Notes: generated from the letters alone by a model not told the origin. Shown: positions 32,231 to 45,045, numbered from the stretch's first letter. The stretch: 64,000 nucleotides of DNA from Hoplostethus atlanticus (GCA_034670405.1 JAXDDX010000285.1:1-64000), one strand, 5' to 3'. Numbers and translations are program-made.

Positions 32231-34680
32231 TCTCCCAACTGGAGCCTGGAACTGGTGGTGGTGTGGGGGCGGTGGAGCGCAGCAATGATACAGCACTGGC
32301 AGTGGCAGTGTGATTGTGATTGGTTCCCCTAGAGGGAGGAAAGGAGGTAGTTCCTTGCTTAGGAAGCTGATTGGATAGTTGCTCTAAGCGAGGCCGATGG
32401 CTATGAGACTACCTGGAGTAGAGAGAGGAAAAATAACCCATATATTTGAGGTCAGCTGTAGTTAATGGCCTAGGGACATTATTTAAAAAAAAAAATGTAG
32501 TCTGACTTTTTGTTAGATTGTACAGATAAAAAAAGCATTGATAATAAAGAAACTATAGCACCATGCCTGGTGGATAATGGAAATAGAAATGTAATAGGAA
32601 ATAAGTTTAGTTAGTTGAGGGAGTTAAGTTATGTTGGTCATTTCGTGGCTAGAGGCACGAGGCATGAACTAGAGGCACGAACTGCAATGTACCTGCAGTG
32701 CAGTTGGAAGTGGGGCTGGATAAGGAGGAATACATTATTATTGGTCTGGTGGTCCTGGCTTGACTCATTACCAATCAAATCACCTCTTTTCCTCTCCTTT
32801 AAAAGCAGTGTGATCTCCACCACAGAGAATGAAGTTCATGTAAGTCAGATAGGTTAAGATTATGGTTAATTTTGGCAAACAAACTGGTTAACTTTAGAAG
32901 AAAGGTCAGATTTAGGTTAGGTTGAGGTGAGATGGAAGGAGAATTAAGTGGCAGTGTAGCTGGGTCCAAGTGGGTGGGGGCTGGGTGTGGGAGGGTTAGG
33001 GTTAGATTGATTTTGGATTTTGATTTTTTTGACAAGCACATTAGAAATCAATACCATTTGGTTTCCTGATAATTGACAGGAGAGGGAGTGGAGTTATCCT
33101 GATTTAAAAAGGTAAGAGAGGGAGCAATCGCCAGGTAACCGTTTCTATCCACCTGGCGTATTTCCAGAACTTCTAACCTGAGCTCTGTTTTGTCGTGACC
33201 AATGAAACTGGTCAACCAATCAGCAACTCTTTGATTAGATTAGTGCAGTTCAGGCTGAATCAATGTCATCGCGGGGAGTCGGCTGGTACTACAGACGTGA
33301 CATCAATAGAAAGGGAGATTTACACATGCAGAGGCAGCAACTCTCCGGTAACTTTCATGTGTAGCTGATGTATCGATACAGTGTGGGCCTGATGTTGCTG
33401 ATTAGTGTGACTCAATGCTAATTAACTGAACTGAGTGAGGATGAACTACTTGAACATGGGAAAAAGGAGTGGGCAGATGGACTGTGGAAAAAAAATCTAC
33501 CTAACCTAGTTTTTTTTTATCTGGTTGACGTGTGCTTGATATATTTTGCCAGACATTTAAGCAGCCTTAAAAATGCATCAGTGACAAGCGTTAGAAATTA
33601 ACGGGCTCGGGGCAAAAAAGCCATTTAAGGTTAATAAAATGCCTGTGACATTAAAAATGAAGGTGCAAAAAAATGTCCCTGATAATTAAGAGTACCCTTA
33701 TTTTGCATTTCACCCCGTTCACAGTTTATTCATGGAGCTGTTAAATATTGATGCACGAATGTGGGAGCCTACTGCTGCCTTCAAGTGCTCCTCGTAAGTT
33801 CGTACTCCTGATTTCAGGAGTGGTAAAAATACAGTAAATTCAGTAAATAGTGAAAATAGAAACATCTAACAATACTAGTAACAAATAGACATAACATATA
33901 GTAATAAATTACATCATTGTTACCATTACATATTGACATATCTTACTTGCTCCCCGCCCCCTAAATGTCACATCTCAGCTACTCAGGTCTTCATAGAAAA
34001 TGAAATGACTTTCCCAGTTGTATTTACGAATTGGGGAAGTTGGATTGTTCCTGTGTGCTTGACTTATAATTGTGGTATATCTGACTACACTTGAAAGCAG
34101 GGTATGACTAGGCATTTCTTTCCAGTGTCTTCTGGGCAAGAAAACTGGAGCAGTTTGTGATCAGAAAACAACACAGCCTAAAGCAGTAGAAAATGTCACA
34201 ATGCAGTTAGCAGAACCGACCCCACAAAAACCACCGCATTAACAAAAATAAAACAACCAATAGGGTGAAAAACTCAACAATATGTTGCCTGCCACCAGTT
34301 TCCAGCAGGGGGAAAGAAGTGTGGCACATATATGTTTAAAAAAAATTAGTGGTACAAATTGTTTATTTGCCAATATGAATGTATTATTTTAGTGTTCAAA
34401 CCAAAATGCCCCTAAAAATCAGATGAAGGGGGCAAAAGATGCCTTCTGAAAAAAAGTCAAATTCTCTTGGGACTTTTCAAGTATTAAACATGTGTTAGGC
34501 TCCTATTTTGAGCAGATCTCATTCAGCCCTGGGCATATACACACCAATTATTGCTTCATTTCCCATTTATTTTAAGCAGCAACAATAGCACACTGTATTT
34601 AAAATGAAAATGATGGCTGCAGTCTACTCCTGGAGTGGCTGTCTTCTCTGTGTTTTGGCAAAGAACTACTCTGTCAACTC
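32231..34680. other. Non-coding DNA with a dispersed-repeat-like block
   Basis: 32262-32430 shares short phrases with 3825-4012 (TGTGATTGGTTCCC, a following CTGATTGGATAG/GTGATTGGACGA, and a GGAGTAGAGAGAGG-like phrase). GGGTTAGGGTTAG at 32993-33005 has only two telomere-like units. A block near 33600-33740 is AT-rich and unique. No gene. Confidence 0.4.
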
Positions 34681-34707
34681 TTTTTTTTTTTTTTTTTTTT
34701 TTTTTTT
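34681..34707. repeat. Poly(T) run
   Basis: Twenty-seven consecutive T residues. It could be the poly(A) of a minus-strand retrocopy, but no body is recognisable next to it. Confidence 0.9.
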
Positions 34708-34767
34708 GTTTAGATATAATTCATCATGTGGAGACAGGTTTTTACTTTTGTTCCACATTGTCAATAT

Positions 34768-34804
34768 GACTGTGTGTGTGTGTGTGTGGCTGGCTGGCTG
34801 GCTG
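34768..34804. repeat. (TG)n(GCTG)n compound microsatellite
   Basis: Ten TG units followed by four GGCT units. Confidence 0.9.
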
Positions 34805-36645
34805 GTTCCTATCTATCCTGTACTACTGCCTTCCGCTCCAGGTGTTTCAGAGGGAATATGAGATAAGACTCTCACTGTCTGTGTACTTTTTCTCTCACAC
34901 TCTCTCAAATTGCATTTTCTCTCGCTGACTCTCTTTCTCCTCATCTCACCAACACCATCCCCAATCTTTCTCTTCTATGGTATTATTATTTATTTTTTTT
35001 GTTCATCCAGGCTGAGATTTCAAGTGTTTACTTGACGAGTAACTGAGGCCAGGACAAACCAGTTATAGCTGAATGCATTTTAACCGATTGATACAAACAT
35101 GTGGGGTTGCTCATCTCCATGGCAGTACGTCCACCTTTGATGCTGCTGGAGTGGCTGAATGGAGTGCACCTTAAGTGACTGACTCACTGGCCGGCCGGTT
35201 TGCATGACTGGCTGATAAACATACATGATTCATTCCTGAACACCAAAACCTGACTTGAGGTCTGTCCCTCGGTACAGCAAAACAATTAACATGCACTTAA
35301 CATGATCCCATACGGACATATATCACTAAATATTTAAACTAATGTGGACTACCATATTGATTCCTGAAAGTATTAAGACATCTATCCTTGGTGTTCAGAT
35401 TCACATTAAATGAGCTGCACTCATTTGAGCTACACAGAAATCCACCTTAAGTATGAATATGATGGGAATGTCGGTATGATATGAATGCATATTGGATATA
35501 AAGCAGGAGGCATGGCTATCATCAGTGAGCAGCAGCTACTGTACCTCCTATCTCTAGTTGACAGCAGACATTGATGCCCCACATGACCCTGGAACCCAGT
35601 ATGTGGGGGGTATATCTGGGGCAATCAACCGTTATATTATTTTTTTGTCAATTACTAAAGAAATGACTTACGGAAGAAATGAGCTTACTGCAAGGAATAT
35701 GAACTGACAGAAATCCACCATAAAGCCATACGAATACTGGAAGTCCAAAGGGATATGAAGGCTTTCTTGCTCGCTTTATTGTATTTCCTAGTGAGATAGA
35801 CTGACGCCCACTGTAAAAAGTGATGGGATTCAGCTAAACGCGCAAATTTTACTCTCTCAAATGTGATCTCAATCACGCGTGCACATTGTCAAAGCAATTA
35901 AAAGAAACAGTAATATTTTAATCAGGGAAAAATCATTGGGACAAAGTCAATGTGGATAACACAGAGCACGGCCTGATCTACCAGGACAAGGTGTATCCCA
36001 TTGGTGCCCCTTTGACGTCTTGGACCCCCCTGCCCGCCCTCCCCCCCTCCCTAACTTGGGCGTAACACAAATATAAGGCTCATATTTCAAAACATACCTT
36101 TTATTTTTAATTGAAGCAATTTAATTAAAGTACAGAATTATTAAATCCTAAAATCATTAAATTGATTACCAACTTATCTGAATTTGTCTCGCGATTCCCA
36201 CTGAGCCTGAATTTCAGGGCTTTGGGAGAGGATATTTCATGTTACCAAAAAGCAACTAATGTCATGAGGCCATAATTCAATCTAACCCTCCTTTCAATAA
36301 CGGATATTCTGGATGAATTGGAACAGCCTTAAAAATGTGAAAACTAGTCTGCAAAACTCTCTCAAACCTAATGAACCCTCTTGAACTGAACTGAACTGAA
36401 TTGCTGCGTTCACGTCACATAGGAGTAACTCGTCAGACCGACATGACGGTTAAATGCAATGACTTTAAAACGTTCATGCATTCAAACTCATTTCGGCTGT
36501 CAAGACACCCCGATCGTGGTTTTCTATCGACTCCAGTTGCTCCCCATCAGCTTTTTCGCACCTAAAGCTGCATTATGCTTGATCTATGTAAAAAATACAC
36601 CTGTCTCATCAGCCTAAATCACAAAGGGGAGCCGCTACGGAGAAG
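34805..36645. other. Non-coding DNA
   Basis: No repeat or gene recognised. Pentanucleotide TGAAC x3 near 36384-36398. Confidence 0.45.
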
Positions 36646-36669
36646 AGCGTCTGTCTGTCTGTCTGTCTG
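36646..36669. repeat. (GTCT)n microsatellite
   Basis: Five perfect GTCT/TGTC units. Confidence 0.9.
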
Positions 36670-39365
36670 GGCCTCTGCCAGCTCTGGTCCTTGTTAAGAT
36701 TCCTAGCAGGCGCAGGGAGGCGTCAGGAAACGAAGCGCCACTAAACGAACAGACAGATTGTTATTTTCCCCCCTCCGGGCCGCAGACTGGACGGGGTGGA
36801 AGTCCAATTCTGTTTGGAGACGCAGCAGAATAGCGTGACCTATATGAGCGTCTTGACCACATCAATCAGTCGGTCTCTGTCTCTTTTCCTTTACTTCCAT
36901 CACATCCTCTCTCCTTCTCCTCCTCCTTTCCCATCACTCTTTCTCTGTACCTCCCTCCCTGTTGAGCAAACCACGCTAAAAATAAGACACATTAGATATT
37001 AATAATATATTGTATATGAATTAGATAGTAGTGAGTGAATAAGAGTTTACTGAAGCAGATTTACTCCACCAGACCAGTAGGGGCGCTAATGGACAGAATA
37101 TACACAGAAAATAAGTGTTGCATAGCCAGAACTTTTCTCTATAATTATTAACTTACTATTAACTAGGTTCTTCAGATTGAATAATATGAACTTTTGCAAA
37201 GGAATTTCATGTAGTGATGTTGCTGCAGGAGTCTAGACCAGGCCATAGGCAAAACAATCGACATTTGGCAGTTATGTATTGATCTTGGTTGTCTATTTTA
37301 TTTGCTGCAAAATGTTATCCTTAGGCTACTTGCTTATTTAAGTACTGTGAATGAGTTGTTGAGCAACTTCCTTACATACATTCCAAGCAAATACACATTC
37401 TAAAGATCCAATTTGAAATGTATTATAAGGCATTATTGTGTTTTCTGTAAGAACGCCAAGAAAACTATTCCTGCCCAACACAAAATGTGTTGAAGTAGAA
37501 CCATAATAAATTTATGTTGTAATGGAGATAAAAAAAAAAATCTACTGGTGAAAAATCCCCAAAATTGTACATACTCACATTTCCGTAATTACGGCTGCAC
37601 TACGCAAGCTTCACACTTTGGCGCCCCCAAGTGGTAGTGGGTGATGACTTTTTTAAATTTTTTGAAAGTTTGAAGGACTTCACTACCCAGAAATCATGCA
37701 ATCTAACATGAGTAAACTGCACACTCCTCAGGCCTAAATGTCGTCTTGTTAGTGTCTGATAGAGGTGGTGAAGAGATTCAGCCATTAGTGGTGAGTCGAG
37801 CTTTTCTCTGAACAAAGTGCTTACTGTGGACACTTTTGTATTTTGCTCTTAAATTCAAATTCATCACCATCACCACACACCTGTGTGCCAAGAAGATTTA
37901 CCGCCAGCGACCATACCTGACACCTGAAACTAATTTGAGCAAATAGGGTAAATCTACGGTGCTCAGTGGGTGTACTTTTACATAAAACTACACAAAATCT
38001 TACCTCGCGCAGTTACTTAAATAATTATTCATTTTGTTTGCTTTGCTTTTAGGAAAAATTCAACTCCCTGTTTCATCTTCTACAAAATCGAAGGCTCTGC
38101 AATGTAACTTAACGGTCGGTTTTTCGACCGCACATGTGTCAGGCAGGAGAAGGCTGTCTGCAGCCAGACTCATGGGTTGTAAGTGTGTTGAAAGTGCCGG
38201 AGAAAACAAATTAGAGTTGACCATCTGCCAGCCCTGGAATAGAAGCAGAAAACTCTATTCCCTGTGACCGATCAACTGAGTCAGACGATAGAATGAGAGT
38301 TACGGCAGAACAGATACACCAGGATAGTCGACAGTAGTTCAAGAACAGGAATAAGTGACAATTTCAAGCCTTTGATATTATTATTTACAGGGAATGGTGA
38401 ATCTGAAAAATCTGCAACCACAAAAATTCAATTTCCTGATTTCCTGTTTTTCTTCTGTTCCACAAACGCTGCAGCAGTACAGTTGAAATTTGACCGTACA
38501 GTAGTGCTGCGAATACACAAGGTGGTGCAGCATTACTGTCAGAGAGGTTGAAGAAAATCCAGATTACTGACAGCCAGCCAAGAATATACCCTTTTCCTCT
38601 CTCCTCCCTCCTTCCCTACCCCTCACTATCTCTCGTTCCCTCCCTTGCTCTCACTGCATCATTCTCTCAGTTTCTCCCTCTTTTCATGAACGCCACCTTT
38701 TCTACGGATGTTACCAAACCTTTCTGTTAGGCATCTGAATATTTCTGCAGAAGAAGAAGCACCCACAACCGAAGCATTGAATGTCGTGTTTGAGCAGGCA
38801 CAAAATAAGAGATCCTCAGCATTTACGCAGAAGAAGACATTTGTTTCCAGGGTGTGTTTTAAGATGCTTAATTAGTGCACAGGGGATAAAATAGGCAAGA
38901 AAAAAATCCAGATACTAAGCAAAATAAAATCTGGAACTTGTAAAAGAAGTGACTGCTGCAGCACTAAAAAGCTGCAGCAACAGAACAAGCTGGCCTTATT
39001 TTGTAACGCTACCAGAGGCTGGGAGCAGTTGGGTGCTTTGTCAACAAGCCAGATCCATGACCCTTACAGTAAAAGGTTACTTACATTCAATGTTATGCAT
39101 TTCATGTGCGGAGATGGCCGTACTCCCTTACTTTCTTTTTGTTTACACCTCTGGCGGCTGATCCCGGTGGTTCACAATAGGCCTGCTGAACAAGTCGGGG
39201 TGAAGGTCTATCTATCTTTTCCTCTCCGGCTGAGCTCTCTTCATCCCTGCCTATCGCACAGGGCGAACTCAATTAGATTTCCGATAAATAACCTCTTTGC
39301 ACAACGCCGGCAGTGCAGAGATGCGTAGATGCATCATAAAAATGTAGGCGATGACTTTTTAAAAC
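36670..39365. other. Non-coding DNA
   Basis: 37065-37085 (CACCAGACCAGTAGGGGCGC) and 37617-37642 (TGGCGCCCCCAAGTGGTAGTG) are roughly inverse and could be ends of a MITE of about 570 bp; target duplications were not identified. Pyrimidine-rich DNA at 36880-36960 and 38590-38690. No gene. Confidence 0.4.
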
Positions 39366-39640
39366 CCGTTAGACTAGATTAGATGAAACCTTGGGGAAAT
39401 TGCATATGACATATTGAGACAAAAGCATTAATGGAAAATATTAACACAATCTATGCAATATAAAAATATATGGAAAAATAAGAATATGCAGTATGAAAAT
39501 GACAAAATCTCAAAATTTGAGCATGAATAGGGGATGTGCAAAACACTATGAATTACACTAATACAGCTTATCAAACTAAAGAAATTCAACCTTCCCTCCA
39601 TCCAAATATCTCTCAATCTATCATTCACTCAGTCTGTCCA
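39366..39640 (-). mobile_element. Minus-strand LINE 3' UTR tail candidate
   Basis: On the minus strand the sequence ends GTCATATGCAATTTCCCCAA then GGTTTCATCTAATCTAGTCT. This resembles AATTTCCCC-GGG-ATAAAGT followed by a TCTAA-type tail repeat, as at 22560-22615. The AT-rich 200 bp before it would be the 3' UTR. The clade is not determined. Confidence 0.4.
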
Positions 39641-39935
39641 TCTACATCGCCTACACACTGACCTCACATTCTGACCCAACTGACCCAACGTTCCCTATTG
39701 ATTTCCGTCCGTCTGACAGTTCCTTAATTGACGAGAATGGAAAGCAGCGTTAGATGATGCATCTTGATGTCAAAATAAAAGCCCCATCCCCTGTCAGATC
39801 ATTGTGTGGCACTGACAAATTAACAGCCAACCGCCCACCCTTCCCCCACACACGCGGCACTAGTCATGGTAGTTCATTAGCCGAGACGCGCGACAGTGAT
39901 TGATGCCTAGGTATCATGCAGCAAATCTCCCATAT

Positions 39936-39937
<2 letters not shown>
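39641..39937. other. Unique non-coding DNA, possible conserved block
   Basis: 39715-39835 (TTCCTTAATTGACGAGAATG, GATGATGCATCTTGATGTCA, ACTGACAAATTAACAGCC) is balanced and repeat-free, and sits beside a CA array. Candidate only. Confidence 0.25.
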
Positions 39938-39973
<36 letters not shown>

Positions 39974-40054
39974 CTAGCATGCACCAGTAAATACGCATGC
40001 AGTAAATGCCCACAGACATGCTTACCCACCCATACAAACACCTTATTGATCATG

Positions 40055-40122
<68 letters not shown>
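39938..40122. repeat. Pair of (CA)n microsatellites
   Basis: 39938-39969 and 40056-40122; the latter is about 33 units, among the longest in the window. The 60-codon minus frame made of CV repeats is a translation of the array. Confidence 0.97.
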
Positions 40123-40123
<1 letters not shown>

Positions 40124-41062
40124 CCCCCGGTGCCTGTACGAGAATAAATCCTTGACCAAGACCTTAATCACGCATTCACACACACGCACATACAGACACA
40201 CACACACCTCCTTAATTTGTCATCAGTGGATTTCTCTTGCTAGGATCACACACAAGTCCCTTCAGCTACCATAGATGTCATGAGTGGACACACACACGGA
40301 CAACACATACACCTCACCACCACACACACACACTCCCATGTCCCCCAGTTCCTATATGTGTCACCAGTGGATTCCCCCACCTCCTCACCCCCCCAAGTTA
40401 AGTCGAGCAGCTCAAGCTTTGGCCTGATAGGCCAATTATTGGGTGTTAAATCCCAGATTTTCAACCCCCTGGTTGGATTAGTGAGCCTGTCAATCACCTT
40501 TGGCACTAATCCAGATCAAAGTCACATGGGACAGAGGGGGGTCGACGTGGTCCGTTTGTGAGCCACATGAGTTGGTCTTATCTTCTATTATTTGCCGCTT
40601 CTTTTCTTTTCTCACTTTTTTTTTCTCCTCTTCTGTCTTCTCTTCTCCGCTCTTTTGTTCTCCCGTGGTCTCTTTCCTTTGTTTCCATCCATTTGTCAAG
40701 TGAATTTGAAGCAAACCTTTGTGCAATGTTGCAGAAAGCAAAATTCAAAATAATTGTGTTTCCATCAGCTGGATTGAGGCAAATAAATACGCTTCCTGAG
40801 TGAAGAACTACGTACAAAAAAAAACACAAGAAAAAGTCTTTCAAGAATTGATTAGTGGGCAAGTTGTTATTGTTCTTTGGTATCAGCTAATGTTGGCCAT
40901 ATTTCAGGATGTCTGAAGACAACAAGAAATGCACTTGGCAATATTCTGATGGACGTACAACCATAATGAAGGGAGACAGTCTTCAGTTTTCAACTGAAGT
41001 GCAATGACACTGAACCATCCGTAGGGCAAGTCTACCCAAGCCTACACCATCATTTGGGGGGA
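40123..41062. other. Non-coding DNA
   Basis: CA-rich phrases at 40178-40207 and 40286-40332. A unique block 40415-40535 contains GGCCTGATAGGCCAATTATT, GGATTAGTGAGCC and CACTAATCCAGATCAAAGTC, a candidate regulatory stretch. A pyrimidine-rich tract spans 40590-40690. No gene. Confidence 0.4.
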
Positions 41063-41085
41063 AGAGAAGAGAGAGAGAGAGAGAG
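41063..41085. repeat. (GA)n microsatellite
   Basis: Short GA array. Confidence 0.85.
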
Positions 41086-41423
41086 ATTGATTTGTGGCCC
41101 ATTAGACTCAAATGCACTAGATCGCTTTTTCCCTCCACCTCCCTCGGTTGTCTACTGGACTGTTCCTGCCTTTTGCTCCTTGACTGGCCTTTCTCATCTT
41201 CTTACCTCTTCTCGTGTCATGTCAGATTTGCCTCTCTTCGTTTTCTCCTCTCTTCCTTCTCCTCCAACACCTTAAACCGACCCGAAGACCTATTAAGCCC
41301 CCCCCCCAATTTGATTAAAAAGCTGTGGCGAACTCGGAGGTGCAATACCAGCCTTGGATGAGGAGTCTAATTTGGCATTAATCCAGCCGCAGGAGAGTGC
41401 GAGAGAGGGACGAGAGAGACAGA

Positions 41424-42177
41424 CCTCATTTACACCAGGTATTAAATGTGATCTGCATCTGGATATACTGTCTGGATAATAAACAATCCCATCATGCCCT
41501 TGTGTTCACCCCTGGTTTTTATACGCATTCTGTCCACATTGCGATCGCATCTCATTTTTCGATGCAAAGCAGGCGAGAAAGTGGGGGGATGGCAACAAAA
41601 ACAAACAAGGCAGTTGATGTGACTGGACTCAAAGTTTCTTGACTTGTATGTTTCTACCCGCTTTCTACCTAGAGTGATGGCGTTTTCACAAGTGGTTTCC
41701 CATCGTGGTGATTTCTACCCATGGTGATACCATTTTTTACGGCGGAGATGGCATTTATACCCGTAGTTATGTTTCACTGTGTTTTTATCGGTGATTGTGA
41801 CATTTCTAACCACATTGATGCCGTTTCTAACGGTGGTTGTGACGTTTCTAACCGCGATGATGACGTTTCTACCGGTGGTTTTGACGTTTCTGACCACGAT
41901 GATGCCGTTTCTCCCTGTAGTGATGCCGTTTCTACCGGTGGTTGTGACGTTTATTACCGCGATAATGCCGTTTCTACCTTGTGGCTGGATGCTTTCTCAT
42001 TAATACAAACACAAACTGTACAGACTGCATTTCCATCTGGCTGAGATCCGATTGCCTTCGGAGGTTTTCTGGCAGATCCCATCACATTCCCATCCCCAAT
42101 GCATGCTCTGCGCATTTATATGCATTTTTCCTCATTCTGCTATAGATCACATTTCAATACCAGGTGTGAACGGGGCC
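41424..42177. mobile_element. Inverted-repeat transposon carrying a minisatellite
   Basis: The left end CTCATTTACACCAGGTATTA continues AATGTGATCT. The right end AGATCACATTTCAATACC continues AGGTGTGAACGGGGCC. Read inversely these match over about 33 bp with few differences. This terminal phrase (CACCTGGTATT-AAATG) recurs in many fish non-autonomous DNA transposons. No clear target duplication was found. The centre is occupied by a 21-bp tandem repeat (41646-41990); no transposase is present. Confidence 0.7.
41646..41990 (+). repeat. 21-bp minisatellite
   Basis: From 41801 to 41990 the core CGTTTCTACCGGTGGTGATGC recurs exactly every 21 bp: the anchor CGTTTCT begins at 41822, 41843, 41864, 41885, 41906, 41927, 41948 and 41969. 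Copies further left (from about 41650) are more diverged and out of phase. Because 21 is a multiple of three, two plus frames and one minus frame stay open as heptapeptide repeats; this is a by-product and not a gene. Confidence 0.9.
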
Positions 42178-43536
42178 AAAATGAGAAAGAGGCTCTCGTT
42201 TGCTGACACATGAGGGACAGGACTGGCACTGGGCGTCTCTCGTCCGTCTCTTTTCATTTCTCAACTCTTTTGTGCTTTGTCTTCTCCTCTTTACGGTAAC
42301 TGCCTTCAAATCTCTTTCCCTCTTTCTGCGACTTCCCTCCCTCCCTCGCTTCCTCTCCTCTGATAGAGTTAACAACCATTTCATAAGTCCCAGAACATTG
42401 GGCTGGATCAGCATATTGGCCAACTGATGGAGGGCCTTGTCAGTCGTGGTCAATGGACTGGAATACTGGAACTGTCTTTTCCTCTTCACTCGTCCTCTCA
42501 TGTCTTATCTTGTCTCGTCTTCACTTCCTTTTCTCTTAAATATCCAACATATTCAAGACTCAGAAATCGAAATACTCAATACGCAAACCACAACGCTGTT
42601 GGATTAATTAGGAAAAGTATTATATTACTTGTTACTCATTACTCATTTCAAAAGCAATATTATTATTTTTACCTTGTTATATTGCTTTTCAATTACACCC
42701 CCAAAATTGGCAGTTGTTCTTGTCATCTTTTGCTTGATAAAATCAAAGTGGGGGGCGGGCCAACATATAATTGGCTGGACCAAACTTTTAGCATGCACAG
42801 TTGCTCTTAGGGCAAAAATCAATGTGAGGGAAAGCACACAATGTACCAAATTGTGTTTAACCATACAACTACATGACTTGCCTCTGACATTTACCACGTC
42901 ACTCTACAGACAAAACTCCTGGATGTATCATTACATTAATCGGGCCTACCAAGATAAAACTCAGATTGACAGAGAGAGGGAGGTGTGTGATGCACATAAG
43001 AGTGAATTTTAGTGGGTTTTAGGTCATTTTACTTATGAACGCTACTCAAGCAAAGTTGTTCACCATTCGTTCCCCTCTCAAATTGCAAATTGGACGTCAG
43101 CAGCCCACCCGTGCCCACCAAGGCCTACGCGCCTGCTGCCATGTTTCATCTCAGCTTGTGTGTGTGTGTGTGTGTTCCTGTCAACTGAATGGATGATGAC
43201 TAATTCTGATGAAAATAGATCAGGGGGAGAAGTTGGGATCTCATTTTTTGGATGTCACTACTACAATCAGAACAAGTAATAACTTATTTTTTCACTGGTG
43301 ATGGTTATATCGTTACTGAAACAGTAATTTGTTACACAACTCCTTATTGGGAAATAATATTACACAATACTGCCTACGAAGCAATTGCCTGTATATTTAA
43401 TCAAACCCTTTACTCACGGGATGCAGGATGACCTGACATTTCCTGCAATAAATAAAGCCAAGGAAACAGATAGTAAATAAAATGACCATTTCCTTGTAAA
43501 TAAGCTTAAATGAGTGGATACTTTGCGTCAGAAGCT
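42178..43536. other. Non-coding DNA
   Basis: Pyrimidine-rich near 42240-42360. (GT)n at 43157-43175. Frames of up to 127 codons (42427-42810, 42629-43012) overlap in different frames and show no domain. Confidence 0.4.
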
Positions 43537-43712
43537 CAGTGGTTCTCAATCCTGGTCCTGTTGGTCCAGACAGCTGCTGGTTTTCCTATCCTACCAGGTA
43601 GTTAATTCCATTCCCCTGGCGTCCCGGGTCTAAATCAGTCCCTGATTAGACGACTGGAATGAAAACCAGCAGGGCCCCCCCGAGGCCCCGAGGACCAGGA
43701 CTGAGAACCACT
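43537..43712. mobile_element. hAT-type MITE
   Basis: The left end CAGTGGTTCTCAATCCTGGT and right end ACCAGGACTGAGAACCACTG are near-perfect inverses, and CAGTGGTTCTCA is a classic hAT terminus. The 8-bp flanks CAGAAGCT and GGGTAGCT agree at five positions, consistent with an aged 8-bp duplication. The inside contains further inverse phrases (CTGCTGGTTTTCCTATCC / GGAATGAAAACCAGCAG), so almost the whole 176 bp can fold back. Confidence 0.85.
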
Positions 43713-43792
43713 GGGGTAGCTGAAAAACTACCCTGACTCCTACCTCATTCCCTGCAGTGTGTCATTTACTCTGTACTCCTGCAGACTGCTCT

Positions 43793-43794
<2 letters not shown>

Positions 43795-43856
<62 letters not shown>
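43795..43856. repeat. (CA)n microsatellite
   Basis: About 30 uninterrupted CA units. Confidence 0.97.
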
Positions 43857-43860
<4 letters not shown>

Positions 43861-44304
43861 CTGCCTTCAAATCTTGAACATTTGGATGCATTTGTTTTAT
43901 GACGGTTTTGTTAAATGTAGTTTATGAACAAATTTCACTTGACCTCTTCCTTTCTTTCCATCCAGTCTATTGGCCAGACACTTCTTCTTGACCAAGCATA
44001 TGATGTCCTGGCTTTACTAATACTGCAACTGTCTTCTTTTCTTCTTAGCCCCCCCTTTCCTCCTCTGTTGATGAGACACACTGTGTGCTGCAGTGTAATA
44101 CTGGATCTTTTTTCTCTCTCAGCTCTTTTCTTCACTTCTCTTTTGTTGGCAAGGCACACAGTGTGCTGGACTGGAACTGGGTGTTTCTCTTCAACGTGCC
44201 TCTTTTACTCATCTTGGCTTGGTGTTTTTTCTCCCTTTCCTATCGTTCTCTTTTCATCTCTCATCTGTTCGCCCACCGCATGCCTTGTTCCGTTGCTTGC
44301 TCTA
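43857..44304. other. Non-coding DNA
   Basis: The 149-codon plus frame (43924-44373) is Leu/Ser-rich because of CT-rich DNA and contains an internal duplication (AGACACACTGTGTGCTG at about 44072, GGCACACAGTGTGCTGGA at about 44153). No protein domain recognised. Confidence 0.4.
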
Positions 44305-44856
44305 CGGCATTTAACGACCTCTATCGGTGACCGAGGAATGGCGACAACATTGACAGGGCTCTGGCACAGCTAATGGTGTAATTGAAGTCGCATTTTTACA
44401 ATAGAGCTGAGTAAACTAGCTAATTAAAGCAGAGATCGGACAGAAGAGGTGACATATCATAATGTGAAATACTGTGATAATAATATTGCTTTGTTATTAG
44501 CCTTTTTGGATGGAGAATGAGGCTTTTTAGCCTTCATAGCTGAAATGTCACGTCATGAACTAGGTGGCTAGCTGCCCATACGGAAATGTAATATGTATAT
44601 ATAGTAAATTTCCATATATGAAATATATGTACATATGAAGGAAAAACATATATGTACATGTATGTACAAACTATATATGAAACCTATTAGGAATTGGAAC
44701 AATTTCATATATGACATATATGTCTAGCCCATACAAATATATATGTATGTATAATGCATTTTGTGACATATGTCACGTATATAATTATTTATACATATAA
44801 CATATATGTATTTGTATAATATACAAATAGCATATATGTCTAGCCCATACAAATGG

Positions 44857-45045
44857 ACTGCATTTATATATAAGCGCTTTACAGTATATATCCTCTCATT
44901 CACCAATTCACACTCACAGCAGTGAGCTACCATGCAAGGTGCTGATCTGACCATCGGGACATGTGGACTGGAGGAGCCGGGGATCGAACCTACGATCTTC
45001 TGATTGGAGGCCGACCCGCTCTACCTCCTGAGCCACAGCCACCCC
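44857..45045 (-). mobile_element. tRNA-derived SINE
   Basis: On the minus strand the head reads GGTGGCTGTGGCTCAGGAGG with an A-box-like GTGGCTCAGGAGG, then the B box AGGTTCGATCCC (about 44990-45001), followed by CGGCTCCTCCAGTCCACATG, then ATCAGCACCTTGCATGGTAG, and a tail AAGCGCTTATATATAAATGC ending CAGTCCATTTG. This is the layout of a widespread fish SINE. Between CACATGTC and CGATGGTCAG about 35-40 bp of the usual body seem missing, judged from memory of the family. No target duplication was confirmed. Confidence 0.75.

Noticed and set aside
32990-33006. Telomere-like GGGTTAGGGTTAG
   Set aside because: Only two units in otherwise ordinary DNA; far too short for an interstitial telomere array.
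41721-42044. Plus-strand heptapeptide-repeat frames of 107 and 74 codons and a minus frame of 60
   Set aside because: Products of the 21-bp minisatellite; open in several frames at once.
43924-44373. 149-codon Leu/Ser-rich frame that looks membrane-like
   Set aside because: Hydrophobicity follows from CT-rich DNA; a second overlapping frame is also open; no homology recognised.
44936-45045. Possible functional tRNA gene
   Set aside because: A and B boxes are present but the arms do not pair as a tRNA, and the sequence continues into a SINE body and tail.
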